NCBI RefSeq assembly: GCF_004342285.1
Contig: NZ_SMCV01000019.1
Location: 1 to 48,660, forward strand
Direction: 5' to 3'
DNA: 48,660 nucleotides
Source: Klebsiella sp. BIGb0138
GTDB taxonomy: Bacteria > Pseudomonadota > Gammaproteobacteria > Enterobacterales > Enterobacteriaceae
Made by a program: the position numbers and the translations under genes. Numbering within the stretch: the stretch's first letter is position 1; every line of letters starts with the position of its first letter. Under the pieces are notes generated by a model that saw only the letters and a list, made by a program, of their open reading frames with translations, ran no database searches and was not told the DNA's origin. Below are positions 36,893 to 47,414 of the stretch, one piece after another.

Positions 36893-37528
36893 TTAGTTCA
36901 ATAAGGTCTGGAGATGTAATAGACCGTCCTTTGCCAGCTGCAGCGCGATAAACCACATCACCAGCCCCACCAGCACGTTAATCACCCGCTGCGCGCGCGC
37001 GGTGCGCAAACGCGGCGCCAGCCAGGCCGCCAGCAGCGCCAGGCCAAAAAACCACAGGAACGACGCGCTGATGGTCCCCAGCGCAAACCAGCGCTTCGGC
37101 TCGACGGCAAGCTGGCCGCCCAGGCTACCCAGCACCACAAAGGTATCGAGATAGACGTGGGGATTAAGCCAGGTCACCGCCAGCATGGTGACGATAATTT
37201 TCCAGCGCCCCTGCTTCATTACCTCCGCGCTGGCCAGTTCCAGGTTGCTACTCCACGCCGTTTTCAGCGCGCCAAAGCCGTACCATAGCAGAAAGGCCAC
37301 GCCTCCCCAGGTCACCAGAGCCAGCAGCCACGGCGACTGCATCAGCAGCGCGCTGCCGCCAAAAATACCGGCGCAAATAAGCACCAGGTCGCTCACCGCG
37401 CACAGCAACGCAATCATTAAATGATACTGACGACGAATGCCCTGATTCATCACAAAGGCGTTTTGCGGACCAAGCGGCAAAATCATAGCCGCTCCCAGGG
37501 CAAGCCCCTGAAAGTAATACGATAACAT
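36893..37528 (-). CDS. argO: Arginine exporter ArgO (LysE family)
   Basis: 211 residues as in E. coli, with six hydrophobic helices. The LysE-family start ([20 protein letters not shown]) is clear. Exports arginine (and canavanine) across the inner membrane. Its promoter region (37529-37640) is A+T-rich and is where ArgP would bind. Confidence 0.95.
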   Translation of the reverse strand: MLSYYFQGLALGAAMILPLGPQNAFVMNQGIRRQYHLMIALLCAVSDLVLICAGIFGGSALLMQSPWLLALVTWGGVAFLLWYGFGALKTAWSSNLELASAEVMKQGRWKIIVTMLAVTWLNPHVYLDTFVVLGSLGGQLAVEPKRWFALGTISASFLWFFGLALLAAWLAPRLRTARAQRVINVLVGLVMWFIALQLAKDGLLHLQTLLN

Positions 37529-37641
37529 GTTGGATTTTCCGATGAGGTCGTTAATGCAGATGAATATAACGCGCTAAAATCATTAGAGGAAATTGATAAT
37601 TTTAATCATTAATAAGATTGGCTAATAACATAAAAACAATA

Positions 37642-37662
37642 AAGGCCAGCAGCGCTGGCCTT
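37642..37662 (-). terminator. Terminator after mscS
   Basis: AAGGCCAGC-AGC-GCTGGCCTT, nine pairs; on the minus strand TATTGTTTTT follows. Confidence 0.85.
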
Positions 37663-37679
37663 GTCGATAAACGGCTGTA

Positions 37680-38540
37680 TTACTCCGCTTCTTTTTCCTG
37701 TGGACGAACCACGTGCACGTCCATCTGCGGGTACGGGAAGCTGATGCCGTTGGCGTCAAAATCGCGCTTAATGCGCTCCAGCACATCCCAGTAAACGCTT
37801 TGCAGATCGCTGCTCTGGCTCCAGACGCGTACCACGTAGTTCACCGAGGAGGCCCCCAGCTCATTCAGGCGCACGGTCATTTCGCGATCCTTGAGGATAC
37901 GTTCTTCCGATTCGATGATGTTCGTCAGCAGCTGTTTGACTTTATCGATGTCGGCATCGTAGGAGACGCCGATGATAAACTCGTTGCGACGTACCGGTTC
38001 ACGGGAGAAGTTAATGATATTGCCGGCGATAATTTTCCCGTTCGGGATGACCACGATTTTACCGTCAGCGGTACGCATGGTGGTGGAGAAAATCTGCACG
38101 CTCAGCACGGTACCGGCAACGCCGCCGAGATCAACGTATTCACCGGCGCGGAACGGGCGGAACATCACCAGCAGTACGCCAGCGGCGAGGTTAGACAGTG
38201 AACCTTGCAGCGCCAGACCAACGGCTAAACCGGCGGCACCGAGTACGGCAATCACCGAGGCCGTCTGTACGCCGACGCGGCCCAATGCGGCAATCAGGGT
38301 GAACGCGATAACGGCATAACGCACCAGGGCGGAGAGAAAATCGGCAACGGTGGCGTCAATCTTACGCGCCAGCATCAGGCGGTTAACCGTGTTTGAGACG
38401 ATGCGCGCCACAATCATCCCGATAATGATAATGGCTAACGCCGCAACGATGTTGACGGCATAGCTCAGCAGCAGCGCCTGGTTGCGGACCAGCCAGGTTC
38501 CCGCACCATTTATGCTGTCGACAACATTCAAATCTTCCAT
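37680..38540 (-). CDS. mscS: Small-conductance mechanosensitive channel MscS
   Basis: 286 residues as in E. coli. Three N-terminal membrane helices; the third, pore-lining one has the Gly/Ala pattern [21 protein letters not shown] cytoplasmic beta and alpha/beta cage follows. It opens on membrane tension to release solutes at hypo-osmotic shock. Confidence 0.96.
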   Translation of the reverse strand: MEDLNVVDSINGAGTWLVRNQALLLSYAVNIVAALAIIIIGMIVARIVSNTVNRLMLARKIDATVADFLSALVRYAVIAFTLIAALGRVGVQTASVIAVLGAAGLAVGLALQGSLSNLAAGVLLVMFRPFRAGEYVDLGGVAGTVLSVQIFSTTMRTADGKIVVIPNGKIIAGNIINFSREPVRRNEFIIGVSYDADIDKVKQLLTNIIESEERILKDREMTVRLNELGASSVNYVVRVWSQSSDLQSVYWDVLERIKRDFDANGISFPYPQMDVHVVRPQEKEAE

Positions 38541-38683
38541 TTAACATTCCTTATGAATACCCGAAGGGGAATAAAAACCAGGCCTGCAAAACGGCAGGTA
38601 GGTTAAGGGTAAACAATAAGTGCATGTTTTGCCAAGTTGATCACAATTTCTCGGCAGAATATCGTATTGCTTCGATATGAAAA

Positions 38684-38703
38684 AGCCCGCTAATCAGCGG
38701 GCT
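38684..38703 (-). terminator. Terminator after fbaA
   Basis: AGCCCGCT-AATC-AGCGGGCT perfect stem; on the minus strand TTTTCATATC follows. Confidence 0.85.
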
Positions 38704-38726
38704 TGTGGGTAAGAAACAGAATTTTC

Positions 38727-39806
38727 TTACAGAACGTCAACCGCATTCAGTTCTTTGAATGCCTGTTCCAGACGCGTCACCATGGAGGTCTGGGCAGCGC
38801 GCAGCCATACGCGCGGATCGTAGTATTTCTTGTTCGGCTGGTCTTCGCCTTTCGGGTTGCCCAGCTGGCCCTGCAGGTAAGCTTCGTTAGTTTTGTAGTA
38901 CTGCAGGATACCGTCCCAGGTTGCCCATTGGGTATCGGTATCGATGTTCATTTTGATCACGCCGTAGCTAACGGAGTCTTTGATTTCCTGAGCAGAAGAA
39001 CCGGAACCACCGTGGAATACGAAGTTCAGGCTGTTGTGCGGCAGGTTGTGTTTCTTAGAAACGTATTCCTGAGAGTCGCGCAGGATAGTCGGGGTCAGAA
39101 CCACGTTACCCGGTTTGTACACGCCGTGTACGTTACCGAAGGAAGCCGCGATGGTGAAACGCGGGCTGATTTTGCTCAGTTCAGTGTACGCGTAATCAAC
39201 GTCTTCCGGCTGGGTGTACAGAGCAGAAGCGTCCATGTGGCTGTTGTCCACGCCGTCTTCTTCGCCACCGGTGCAGCCCAGTTCGATTTCCAGAGTCATG
39301 TCCAGTTTGGCCATGCGCGCGAGATATTTAGAGCAAATTTCGATGTTTTCGTGCAGAGACTCTTCAGACAGGTCGATCATGTGAGAAGAGAACAGCGGTT
39401 TGCCGGTGGCAGCGTAGTGTTTTTCACCCGCGTCCAGCAGACCGTCGATCCACGGCAGCAGTTTCTTCGCGCAGTGGTCGGTGTGCAGGATAACCGGCAC
39501 GCCGTAGTGTTCAGCCATCTGGTGAACATGATGTGCGCCAGAGATAGCCCCCAGGATTGCAGCGCCCTGCGGAACGTCGGTTTTCACGCCTTTGCCTGCG
39601 ATGAACGCGGCGCCGCCGTTGGAGAACTGAACGATAACCGGAGCTTTCGCTTTTGCAGCGGCTTCCAGAACGGCGTTGATGGAGTCAGTGCCCACGCAGT
39701 TAACCGCTGGCAGAGCGAAGTTGTTTTCTTTAGCTACCTGGAACACTTTCTGAACGTCATCACCAGTGATCACGCCAGGTTTTACGAAATCAAAAATTTT
39801 AGACAT
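38727..39806 (-). CDS. fbaA: Fructose-bisphosphate aldolase, class II
   Basis: 359 residues as in E. coli. Zinc-dependent aldolase of glycolysis and gluconeogenesis. The zinc ligand His110 and catalytic Asp109 lie in VILHTDHCAKK; VFHGGSGSS carries the later His and phosphate loop. Very strong codon bias, as expected for an abundant enzyme. Third gene of epd-pgk-fbaA, 195 bases after pgk. Confidence 0.97.
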   Translation of the reverse strand: MSKIFDFVKPGVITGDDVQKVFQVAKENNFALPAVNCVGTDSINAVLEAAAKAKAPVIVQFSNGGAAFIAGKGVKTDVPQGAAILGAISGAHHVHQMAEHYGVPVILHTDHCAKKLLPWIDGLLDAGEKHYAATGKPLFSSHMIDLSEESLHENIEICSKYLARMAKLDMTLEIELGCTGGEEDGVDNSHMDASALYTQPEDVDYAYTELSKISPRFTIAASFGNVHGVYKPGNVVLTPTILRDSQEYVSKKHNLPHNSLNFVFHGGSGSSAQEIKDSVSYGVIKMNIDTDTQWATWDGILQYYKTNEAYLQGQLGNPKGEDQPNKKYYDPRVWLRAAQTSMVTRLEQAFKELNAVDVL

Positions 39807-39974
39807 GTTACGTAGTCCTGTATCTTCGGCCGTTTCAGCTCGTCATAACTCGTGCCGCCGTAGTTTGGCTGTCCTCGTTTACCCGGGTCACCTGAGTGCC
39901 TGGGATTCGCGGTGTCGCCGACCTCCGGCAACACGAATTATTTAGAGCAACAAATTGAATGTGATTTGAAAAAC

Positions 39975-39993
39975 AGGCGGGAATTTCCCGCCT
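39975..39993 (-). terminator. Hairpin with T-tract between pgk and fbaA
   Basis: AGGCGGGAATTTCCCGCCT folds perfectly and is followed on the minus strand by GTTTTTC. It probably terminates part of the pgk transcripts. fbaA then relies partly on its own promoter in the 39807-39970 interval, where another imperfect hairpin lies (39912-39934). Confidence 0.65.
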
Positions 39994-40001
39994 GATCAAA
40001 C

Positions 40002-41165
40002 TTACTTCTTAGCGCGCTCTTCAAGCATTGCTACTGCTGGCAGGACTTTGCCTTCCACGAATTCGAGGAATGCGCCGCCGCCAGTGGAGATGTAGGAAAT
40101 TTTGTCCGCAATACCGAACAGGTCAATCGCCGCCAGGGTGTCGCCGCCGCCGGCGATGGAGAAACCTTCGCTATCGGCGATGGCGTTAGCCACGATTTCA
40201 GTACCTTTACGGAAGTTCGGGAATTCGAATACGCCAACCGGACCATTCCACAGAATAGTTTTGGCGTTTTTCAGGATATCAGCCAGTTTCTGTGCAGAAA
40301 CGTCGCCCAGATCCAGAATCTGCTCGTCATCTTTAATATCGTTGACAGATTTCAGGGTGGCGGTCGCCGTTTCGGAGAACTCGGTGGCCACGCGAACATC
40401 GGTCGGAACCGGGATATCGCAGGTGGTCAGCAGACGTTTCGCTTCGTCAACCAGGTCAGCTTCGTACAGGGATTTACCGACGTTGTGGCCCTGAGCGGCA
40501 ACGAAGGTGTTGGCGATACCGCCACCGACGATCAGCTGGTCAGCGATTTTAGACAGGGAGTCCAGAACGGTCAGTTTGGTGGAGACTTTAGAACCACCGA
40601 CGATGGCGACCATCGGGCGAGCCGGCTCTTTCAGCGCTTTACCCAGCGCGTCGAGTTCTGCCGCCAGCAGCGGACCGGCGCAAGCGACGTCGGCGAATTT
40701 ACCGATACCGTGGGTAGATGCCTGCGCACGGTGGGCAGTACCGAAGGCGTCCATGACGAACACGTCGCACAGCGCCGCGTATTTTTTAGACAGCGCTTCG
40801 TCGTCTTTCTTCTCGCCTTTGTTAAAGCGAACGTTTTCCAGAACAACCAGTTCACCAGCGGCAACGTCCACGCCATCCAGGTAATCTTTAACCAGACGTA
40901 CCGGGTTAGACAGTTTGTCTTTCAGGTAATTAACAACCGGCAGCAGAGAGAATTCTTCGTTGTACTCGCCTTCGGTCGGACGACCCAGGTGAGAAGTGAC
41001 CATCACTTTAGCACCCTGTTTCAGAGCCAGCTCAATGGTCGGCAGAGAAGCACGGATACGCGCGTCGCTGGTTACTTTCCCGTCTTTAACTGGTACGTTC
41101 AGATCAGCACGGATAAAAACGCGTTTACCAGCCAGATCCAGATCGGTCATCTTAATTACAGACAT
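40002..41165 (-). CDS. pgk: Phosphoglycerate kinase
   Basis: ATG 41165 ([20 protein letters not shown]) gives 387 residues as in E. coli; the frame to 41180 adds an unsupported five residues. Substrate site [11 protein letters not shown] and SHLGRPTEG; nucleotide loop [18 protein letters not shown]-terminal [10 protein letters not shown] and [10 protein letters not shown]. Cytosolic, glycolysis. Confidence 0.97.
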   Translation of the reverse strand: MSVIKMTDLDLAGKRVFIRADLNVPVKDGKVTSDARIRASLPTIELALKQGAKVMVTSHLGRPTEGEYNEEFSLLPVVNYLKDKLSNPVRLVKDYLDGVDVAAGELVVLENVRFNKGEKKDDEALSKKYAALCDVFVMDAFGTAHRAQASTHGIGKFADVACAGPLLAAELDALGKALKEPARPMVAIVGGSKVSTKLTVLDSLSKIADQLIVGGGIANTFVAAQGHNVGKSLYEADLVDEAKRLLTTCDIPVPTDVRVATEFSETATATLKSVNDIKDDEQILDLGDVSAQKLADILKNAKTILWNGPVGVFEFPNFRKGTEIVANAIADSEGFSIAGGGDTLAAIDLFGIADKISYISTGGGAFLEFVEGKVLPAVAMLEERAKK

Positions 41166-41242
41166 GGTGAATCCTCTCAATGATTCTTAAAGTTTTGCAG
41201 ACGCCATACGCACCATCGTGAACGATGTTACGCAGGGATGTC

Positions 41243-42262
41243 TCACCTGAAACCAATAGCAGCCATCGCTAACGTCGTGTCGAGCATCCGGTTAGCAAAG
41301 CCCCATTCATTATCGCACCAGACCAATGTCTTGATCAGGTGAGCGCCACTGACCCGGGTTTGGGTGCCATCCACGATGGCGCTGTGCGGGTCGTGGTTAA
41401 AATCTATCGAGACTAACGGTATTTCCGTATAGTCAACTATACCATGAAATGCACCTTGTGCTGCTTTTTGCAGCAACTGGTTGACTTCATTGGCCTTTAC
41501 CGGTTTTTTGACCGTCACGCTAAGGTCGATCGCCGTCACATTAATCGTCGGTACGCGGACCGCAATCGCTTCAAAACGGTCATTAAACTGCGGGAAAATT
41601 CGCGTAATCCCCGCCGCAAGTTTGGTATCAACCGGAATGATCGACTGGCTGGCCGCGCGGGTACGGCGCAGGTCCGGATGATAGGCATCGATCACCTGCT
41701 GGTCGTGCATGGCAGAGTGGATAGTTGTGACCGTTCCTGACTCAATGCCATAGGCATCATCTAACAGCTTGATGACCGGGATAATGCAGTTGGTGGTGCA
41801 GGAGGCGTTGGAGACAATACGGTGCTCTGTACGCAACTCATCATGGTTCACGCCAAAAACAACGGTTGCGTCGAGATCGCTGCTGCCGGGATGGGAAAAG
41901 AGCACTTTCTTTGCCCCAGCCTGAAGATGGGCTTCGCCATGCTCACGGCTACCGTAAACGCCGGTACAATCAAGAACAATATCAACCGCCAGCTCCTGCC
42001 AGGGTAGCGCCGCTATCGAAGGCTCGTGTAGCAGGCGAATCGCATCATCGCCGACATACAGCTGTTCTCTCTCCTGGCGAACATCCCAGGCAAAGCGCCC
42101 ATGGCTGGTGTCATATTTCAACAAATGCGCGATGCCCGCCGCATCCGCCAGCTCGTTGATTGCCACCACGGTAATTTCCGCACGACGCCCGGATTCATAT
42201 AACGCGCGAACCACGTTGCGCCCTATGCGACCGAAGCCATTAATCGCGATGCGTATGGTCAT
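41243..42262 (-). CDS. epd: D-erythrose-4-phosphate dehydrogenase
   Basis: ATG 42262 ([20 protein letters not shown]) gives 339 residues as in E. coli. A GapA paralogue that oxidises erythrose 4-phosphate to 4-phosphoerythronate for pyridoxal phosphate synthesis. Catalytic Cys in [13 protein letters not shown]. First gene of epd-pgk-fbaA, with Cra- and CRP-type sites upstream. Confidence 0.96.
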   Translation of the reverse strand: MTIRIAINGFGRIGRNVVRALYESGRRAEITVVAINELADAAGIAHLLKYDTSHGRFAWDVRQEREQLYVGDDAIRLLHEPSIAALPWQELAVDIVLDCTGVYGSREHGEAHLQAGAKKVLFSHPGSSDLDATVVFGVNHDELRTEHRIVSNASCTTNCIIPVIKLLDDAYGIESGTVTTIHSAMHDQQVIDAYHPDLRRTRAASQSIIPVDTKLAAGITRIFPQFNDRFEAIAVRVPTINVTAIDLSVTVKKPVKANEVNQLLQKAAQGAFHGIVDYTEIPLVSIDFNHDPHSAIVDGTQTRVSGAHLIKTLVWCDNEWGFANRMLDTTLAMAAIGFR

Positions 42263-42384
42263 AGGTCTCCTGCAAGGTTGTCCCTGATTTGAGATGGCTG
42301 ACAGAGTAATCCAGCAACGCTCTAAGGGAAACCTTACCCGTCGCAAACTGCGACTGATTGATTAATTGTCGAACATTTAAACGA

Positions 42385-42398
42385 CTGAAACGCTTCAG
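42385..42398 (-). promoter_or_regulatory. Cra (FruR) operator upstream of epd
   Basis: CTGAAACGCTTCAG is an almost perfect palindrome matching the Cra core TGAAACGTTTCA with one change. It lies about 125 bases before epd. Cra control of the epd-pgk-fbaA operon is known in E. coli. Confidence 0.7.
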
Positions 42399-42456
42399 CC
42401 AGAATAAGCCAAACGAGGAATAAAAGGAATGTTCACCCCGATAGATTCACCATTTA

Positions 42457-42472
42457 TCTGACTTACGTCACA
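42457..42472 (-). promoter_or_regulatory. CRP-like site upstream of epd
   Basis: TCTGACTTACGTCACA fits TGTGA-N6-TCACA with one mismatch in the left arm. It is about 200 bases before epd, 72 bases upstream of the Cra site. CRP activation of the distal epd promoter is described in E. coli. Confidence 0.5.
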
Positions 42473-42496
42473 TTTCTTTACCCATTTACGGCGAAA

Positions 42497-43216
42497 TTAT
42501 TCCACTCCGGCAAAAACATATTCGCCCTCTGCCGTCATCTGCAACGTCAGATCTGCGGGACGACTATGGCAAAGAACACGTTCAACGTTTGGACCGTCTG
42601 TGCGCAGATAAAAAGCTTCGGCGTCATCCTGAGATAAACCGCCTGCCCGCTTGCGCTGCACCAGGCGTTCGCGCAGGGCCAGCGCAGGTGCTGTGATAAA
42701 CAGGGAAAAATCACAGAACTCACCCAATTCGCGCCACTTATCGTCATCCAGCAACAGCCAGTTGCCTTCAACAATGACCACCGGCGCCGTCACCCTGATG
42801 GCCGCTTCCACCGGATCATGTTTTTGTCGACTGTACTGGGGCCAGTCGCCGTCCCCATCCCGAATCTGACGCAAATTTGCCGCCAGCTTATCGACGTCAA
42901 AGGTCTCGGGAGCCCCTTTATAAGGCCGCAGGTTGTGCACATCCAGCCAGGCGTTGTAGTGGTGAAAACCATCCATAGGTAGCGTCTGGATTTCCGGTAA
43001 ATCCGGATCCTGACGGGAGAGGGTTTCCCAGAACGTTGTCAGGGTCGATTTTCCCGTTCCCGGCGGCGCGCTCAGAAAAATAATGGTTCGAAGATGAGGA
43101 GTGGAAGCATGGCGCTTCGCAATTTGTTGCAGTAACGGTTGATGAACGTTTTGAATCTCATGGTCTGAATAATACGCATCAATCTGTAATCCATTCACCA
43201 TCAGGCCGATTTTCAC
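42497..43216 (-). CDS. yggC: YggC, P-loop kinase-like protein (uridine kinase/PanK-like)
   Basis: 239 residues. Walker A FLSAPPGTGKSTLTTFWE (about residues 48-65) and the strand-Asp of PVVIVEGNWLLLDDDKWREL place it with small-molecule kinases of the uridine/pantothenate kinase fold. Substrate unknown; the context of sugar genes suggests a sugar or sugar alcohol. Its ATG overlaps the yggD stop (ATGA). Last gene of the cmtB-cmtA-yggP-yggF-yggD-yggC cluster. Confidence 0.88.
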   Translation of the reverse strand: MKIGLMVNGLQIDAYYSDHEIQNVHQPLLQQIAKRHASTPHLRTIIFLSAPPGTGKSTLTTFWETLSRQDPDLPEIQTLPMDGFHHYNAWLDVHNLRPYKGAPETFDVDKLAANLRQIRDGDGDWPQYSRQKHDPVEAAIRVTAPVVIVEGNWLLLDDDKWRELGEFCDFSLFITAPALALRERLVQRKRAGGLSQDDAEAFYLRTDGPNVERVLCHSRPADLTLQMTAEGEYVFAGVE

Positions 43217-43722
43217 GGTGTTAATTCCTTTATTATCGTCGTTATCGCGAGCGTTAATGCCGTCTTGACCATGGCGGTAAATCGGACTTCAGACCATGCG
43301 GCAAAATCGGCAAATTTCATTGCGTTGAGCGCATTGAATAACGTTGCGTTGCGGGTAATGGTGTTAACGTTGCTGATAAAATCCCAGGTAATATCATCCA
43401 CAAAATCGGGGATCTCATCCTGCTCTCTGAGATACTGATAAAACTGGGAAAAATGGGTGATATCGGCATACAGCCATTTATCCATTTTCCCCAGCGCGTA
43501 AATCAGACGTAAAGCAACATCAATATCATCCAGTGGCCCGCTTTGAGCGAGTAACGGCTTCACTGCATATTCCAGGATTTCTTCATCATTATTCACGAAC
43601 AACGACGGCAGGAAGTGCTTTATACTTCGCAGCAAAATGTCATTTGCCGTCGTCATAAACGAAAGTAAATTATCCTGAGCGTCCAGTTGCTCAAGCACAT
43701 CATCTTCTGTCAGCGTCGTCAT
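43213..43722 (-). CDS. fumE: YggD (FumE), MtlR-family protein
   Basis: 169 residues as in E. coli YggD. All-helical, related to MtlR, the repressor of the mannitol operon, yet E. coli YggD has been reported to have fumarase activity (FumE). No DNA-binding motif is obvious. Within a mannitol-PTS-like cluster, a role as MtlR-like regulator remains a fair alternative. Confidence 0.85.
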   Translation of the reverse strand: MTTLTEDDVLEQLDAQDNLLSFMTTANDILLRSIKHFLPSLFVNNDEEILEYAVKPLLAQSGPLDDIDVALRLIYALGKMDKWLYADITHFSQFYQYLREQDEIPDFVDDITWDFISNVNTITRNATLFNALNAMKFADFAAWSEVRFTAMVKTALTLAITTIIKELTP

Positions 43723-43737
43723 TCGTTTCTCGATAAA

Positions 43738-44709
43738 TCACCATGAATGCAGAGAGTCTATTATATTACACGTTCGATCTGCGCCACTGATCAGTAAAGT
43801 TTGCGTGCGCACACCGTTCGTGACCTGTTGAATACCACTCACAAGATCGCCTCCCGTCACGCCGGTGGCCGAGAAGATGACGTCATCCCCTTTCACCAGA
43901 TCGCTGAGGAGATAGACGCGGTTGAGCTCAACTCCCATCGCCTTGCAGCGGGTGCGTTCCTCCTCCGCCACCCGACTGTTTTCCACCGACTGTCCTTTAG
44001 CCTGACAAAAATCAATAAGTTGTGCCTGCATATCCCCGCCTAATGCCTTAACGGCGCAAGCAGAGATCACCCCCTCCGGCGCGCCGCCGACGGTATACAT
44101 GACATCATACTGATTGTCCTGCAAACATGTCAGAACGCTGGCCGCCACGTCACCATCCGGTAGGGCAAACACTTTCACGCCAAGCTGCTTCGCTTCAGTA
44201 ATCGCCTCACGCGATCGCGGTTTATCCAGCGTTACCATGCGGAGTCGATCCAGGGGTTTACCCAGCGCACGTGCAACGTGACGTAAGTTGTCCGCCAGCG
44301 GGAGCACAAGATTAATCGCCCCCTTCGCCAGTCGATTGACCACCAGCTTTTTCATGTACATATCGGGAGCGTGGAGCAAACAGCCCTGTGGGGCAAAGGC
44401 CATGACGGCCAGCGCGTTGCTTTGCCCCATCGCCACCATGCGTGTACCTTCGATCGGATCCACGGCGATATCCACGTAGGGCCCGATTCCCTGCCCGACC
44501 TCTTCGCCAATCCACAGCATCGGCGCGCGATCGATTTCGCCTTCACCGATGACAATGCGTCCACGAATAGCCATCTGGTTCAACGCCTGGCGCATCGCGG
44601 AAACGGCGAGTCCGTCGATTTTGTTTTTATCGCCACACCCAATTTGCGGCCAGGCAGCCAACGCGGCCTGTTCCGTGGTACGAAAGATCGGCCATGCAAG
44701 TGACATCAT
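43738..44709 (-). CDS. yggF: Fructose-1,6-bisphosphatase class II, YggF
   Basis: 323 residues (E. coli 321). GlpX-type lithium-sensitive phosphatase: metal site VDPIEGTRMVAMGQSNALAV and substrate loop VGGAPEGVISACAVKALGG. The ATG overlaps the yggP stop by four bases. In this cluster it may act on a ketose or alditol bisphosphate related to the PTS substrate rather than serve bulk gluconeogenesis. Confidence 0.92.
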   Translation of the reverse strand: MMSLAWPIFRTTEQAALAAWPQIGCGDKNKIDGLAVSAMRQALNQMAIRGRIVIGEGEIDRAPMLWIGEEVGQGIGPYVDIAVDPIEGTRMVAMGQSNALAVMAFAPQGCLLHAPDMYMKKLVVNRLAKGAINLVLPLADNLRHVARALGKPLDRLRMVTLDKPRSREAITEAKQLGVKVFALPDGDVAASVLTCLQDNQYDVMYTVGGAPEGVISACAVKALGGDMQAQLIDFCQAKGQSVENSRVAEEERTRCKAMGVELNRVYLLSDLVKGDDVIFSATGVTGGDLVSGIQQVTNGVRTQTLLISGADRTCNIIDSLHSW

Positions 44710-45983
44710 GCCACTGCCTCCCCGGTATCCACGCCGAAGTGGGCCAGCAGGTACTTCTCGGCCTGCTCATTCCAGATGCCATGCGTCTCCGCGACCAGCA
44801 ACGCGAGCTGTTTAAACAGCGGGTCGGTTTTCCCTTTTTCGGCAAAATCAGCAATCGCCGTGAGGGGCATCGTGACGCCGTTATAGATGAGCTTCTTGCC
44901 GCCTGGAATGTTGGGCAGGTTCAGCACCGTTTCGGGGACCGCATCCAGCCCACCGATATGGGTGACCATAAACGAGGGCTGCAGCTTCCCGGAGGCACTG
45001 AGCGCAATCGCCTCTTTCATATCGTCCGTGGAACCGCCGGAGGTGCCCACAACGTGAGTGCTGTTGTAGTGTACGTTGTAAAAGTTAAAAGGCACCTTGA
45101 AGTTTTTATCCGTCGGTCCAGCGAAAAAGTTCAGGCAGCCATCTTCTGCCAGCAGCTCATCCGCCATCTCCACCACGGCTGGAACCGCGGCGTAGACAAA
45201 CACGTCGTCGAAACCAGCATCATCCGTGAGGGCGCGCAGCTCGGCTGTCGGGTTTTTCATATTCGCAGTATTCACGTAGATAAGCTCAATACCTTTTGCA
45301 GCCGCCAGCTCGACGGGCAACAATTTACTCGCCTGTGCCAGGCGGGCTTCATCAATATCCACCACTACGATGCGCGAAGGCTGGATCTCGCCGTTGATGG
45401 CGTAATCAATCGCGCCAATGCCCATCGGCCCGGCGCAGGCCAACAGTGCCAGATTTCCCCTGGGCTTAATTCCCATGCGATGTTCATACACATACTGGGT
45501 GGTGTGATAATTGGCGTTGTACGCGCCGATAATGCAGCACATCGGTTCCGCCAGCGACGCGGCGGCAAAATAAGAACCGTGATAAGGTAAAACACAGCCC
45601 ATATTAACGGCCACTTCGGGAATAATCATATAAGTGGCATTGCCACCAAAATATTCATAGCTGTAGCCAGCGGAATAGCCTGTGGGTAATCCCATCGCCG
45701 GTTGTAATACAAATCGCTGACCTTTTTTATATTTATCCTTGAGGTTTTCACCCACTTCAACAATGACACCTGCACATTCATGTCCGGTAATCACCGGATG
45801 GTTTTCTAAATCATCTGGAACGCGTTTGTGTTCGCTCCCTAATAATGCCGCTTTCCAGGTGGATAAACAGACGCTGTCGGATATCACATTCACCAGTAAC
45901 TCATCCTCTGTAATGGCGGGCAAATCAAATTCACGCAGACGAACATCGCCCTTGCCATATATTGCAGCAACTTTCGTTTTCAT
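44706..45983 (-). CDS. yggP: YggP, zinc-type alcohol dehydrogenase family protein
   Basis: 425 residues, as in E. coli. Medium-chain dehydrogenase: N-terminal zinc-site signature ITGHECAGVIVEVGENL and a nucleotide-binding segment with CAGPMGIGAIDYAI. Longer than typical family members (about 350), like sorbose-1-phosphate reductase relatives. Probably oxidises or reduces the phosphorylated product of the adjacent PTS. Between cmtA and yggF. Confidence 0.88.
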   Translation of the reverse strand: MKTKVAAIYGKGDVRLREFDLPAITEDELLVNVISDSVCLSTWKAALLGSEHKRVPDDLENHPVITGHECAGVIVEVGENLKDKYKKGQRFVLQPAMGLPTGYSAGYSYEYFGGNATYMIIPEVAVNMGCVLPYHGSYFAAASLAEPMCCIIGAYNANYHTTQYVYEHRMGIKPRGNLALLACAGPMGIGAIDYAINGEIQPSRIVVVDIDEARLAQASKLLPVELAAAKGIELIYVNTANMKNPTAELRALTDDAGFDDVFVYAAVPAVVEMADELLAEDGCLNFFAGPTDKNFKVPFNFYNVHYNSTHVVGTSGGSTDDMKEAIALSASGKLQPSFMVTHIGGLDAVPETVLNLPNIPGGKKLIYNGVTMPLTAIADFAEKGKTDPLFKQLALLVAETHGIWNEQAEKYLLAHFGVDTGEAVA

Positions 45984-46004
45984 ATTAAACCTCTACAACA
46001 GGTG

Positions 46005-47387
46005 TTAGATTTCAGCGATCAGTTTTTTAAATAAAATGTCGAGCTGCGGGTCACCAATATAATTATTAATCAACACCAGCGGTTTTTCGGAAACACGCTT
46101 GACGCGCCCTTCCAGGCTGGAATGTGTCACCACAATATCGGCATCATTTGGAATATTTTCGATGGCATAATGTTTGACGTCGATGGCAAGACCACTTTTC
46201 TCCAGGCGCTTACGGAATGTCGTCGCCCCCATGGCGCTGGAGCCCATTCCGGCATCACAGACAAACGCGATGTGTTGAACATGACGTAGGGAAAATGCGC
46301 CTTCCTGCTTCATGTTTTTTACGGCCCTGGCAGACTCAGCAAACTGATCTTCATTTTCCATTTCGACCGTTTTTTCCATTTTCAAAATTAACGATGTCAC
46401 GGCAAAGGTCACGATGGTTCCCACGATTACACCGGCAATGGTGGCTAAAAACGATCCCTTCGGCGTCAAGGCGAGATAGGCAAAGATAGACCCCGGACTC
46501 GGCCCAGCCACCAGCCCGCCGCCGAGCAGATTGAACGTCCAGGTCCCGCACATACCGCCCGCAATCATCCCGATCAGGGTGAGCGGCTTCATCAGCACAT
46601 ACGGGAAGTAAAGCTCATGAATCCCGCCTAAAAAGTGGATAATCATCGCGCCCGGAGCGGAGCGTTTACTCATCCCCTTGCCAAAAAGGCTAAACGCGAG
46701 CAACAGCCCTAAGCCTGGTCCCGGATTTGACGCCACCATAAAGAAGATAGATTTCCCGTCCACAGAAGCCTGCTGCATGCCCAGCGGATAGTACACCCCC
46801 TGATCGATGGCGTTATTGAGAAAGAGAATTTTTGCCGGTTCATTGATGACCGAGAGCAGCGGCAAATAGCCCGCATGGACCAGTGCTTCAATGCACTCTT
46901 TCACGAAGTTATTGGCAATCAGTACGGCCGGGCCAATCACTTCAAAGCCCAGCAAGCACAGTAACATACCGGCGATACCCAGCGAGAAGTTATTGATCAC
47001 CATCTCAAAACCGGCGGGAATACGCTTTTCCAGCACTCTGTCGATATGCTTGATGATCAGCCCTCCGAGTGGCCCCATGATCATCGATCCCAAGAACATG
47101 GGAATATCGGCACCGATGATCACGCCAATGGTGCCGATACCCCCCATCACCGCACCGCGTTTACCGCCAATCAAATGACCACCGGTCGAACCAATCATGA
47201 CCGGCAGCAAATAGGTAATCATAGGGCCGACAATTTTGGCGAAATGCTCATTCGGCAGCCAGCCGGTGGGAATAAATAAAGCCGTAATTAAACCCCAGGC
47301 AATAAAGGCACCGATATTGGGGATGACCATTGCCGTCAAAAATCCCCCAAAAGCCTGGACTTTTGCGCGAGCAGACTTATTTTCCAT
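46005..47387 (-). CDS. cmtA: PTS mannitol-type permease, EIICB component CmtA
   Basis: 460 residues (E. coli 462). The N-terminal EIIC domain (about residues 1-340) has many membrane helices and family blocks such as IGSTGGHLIGGKRGAVMGG and NNAIDQGVYYPLG. The C-terminal EIIB has the phosphocysteine loop FVCDAGMGSSAMGATTF. EIIA is separate (cmtB). In E. coli CmtAB is cryptic and cannot replace MtlA, so the true substrate is uncertain. Confidence 0.93.
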   Translation of the reverse strand: MENKSARAKVQAFGGFLTAMVIPNIGAFIAWGLITALFIPTGWLPNEHFAKIVGPMITYLLPVMIGSTGGHLIGGKRGAVMGGIGTIGVIIGADIPMFLGSMIMGPLGGLIIKHIDRVLEKRIPAGFEMVINNFSLGIAGMLLCLLGFEVIGPAVLIANNFVKECIEALVHAGYLPLLSVINEPAKILFLNNAIDQGVYYPLGMQQASVDGKSIFFMVASNPGPGLGLLLAFSLFGKGMSKRSAPGAMIIHFLGGIHELYFPYVLMKPLTLIGMIAGGMCGTWTFNLLGGGLVAGPSPGSIFAYLALTPKGSFLATIAGVIVGTIVTFAVTSLILKMEKTVEMENEDQFAESARAVKNMKQEGAFSLRHVQHIAFVCDAGMGSSAMGATTFRKRLEKSGLAIDVKHYAIENIPNDADIVVTHSSLEGRVKRVSEKPLVLINNYIGDPQLDILFKKLIAEI

Positions 47388-47414
47388 GATGTTATCCTGT
47401 GAAGGAAAGTATGA

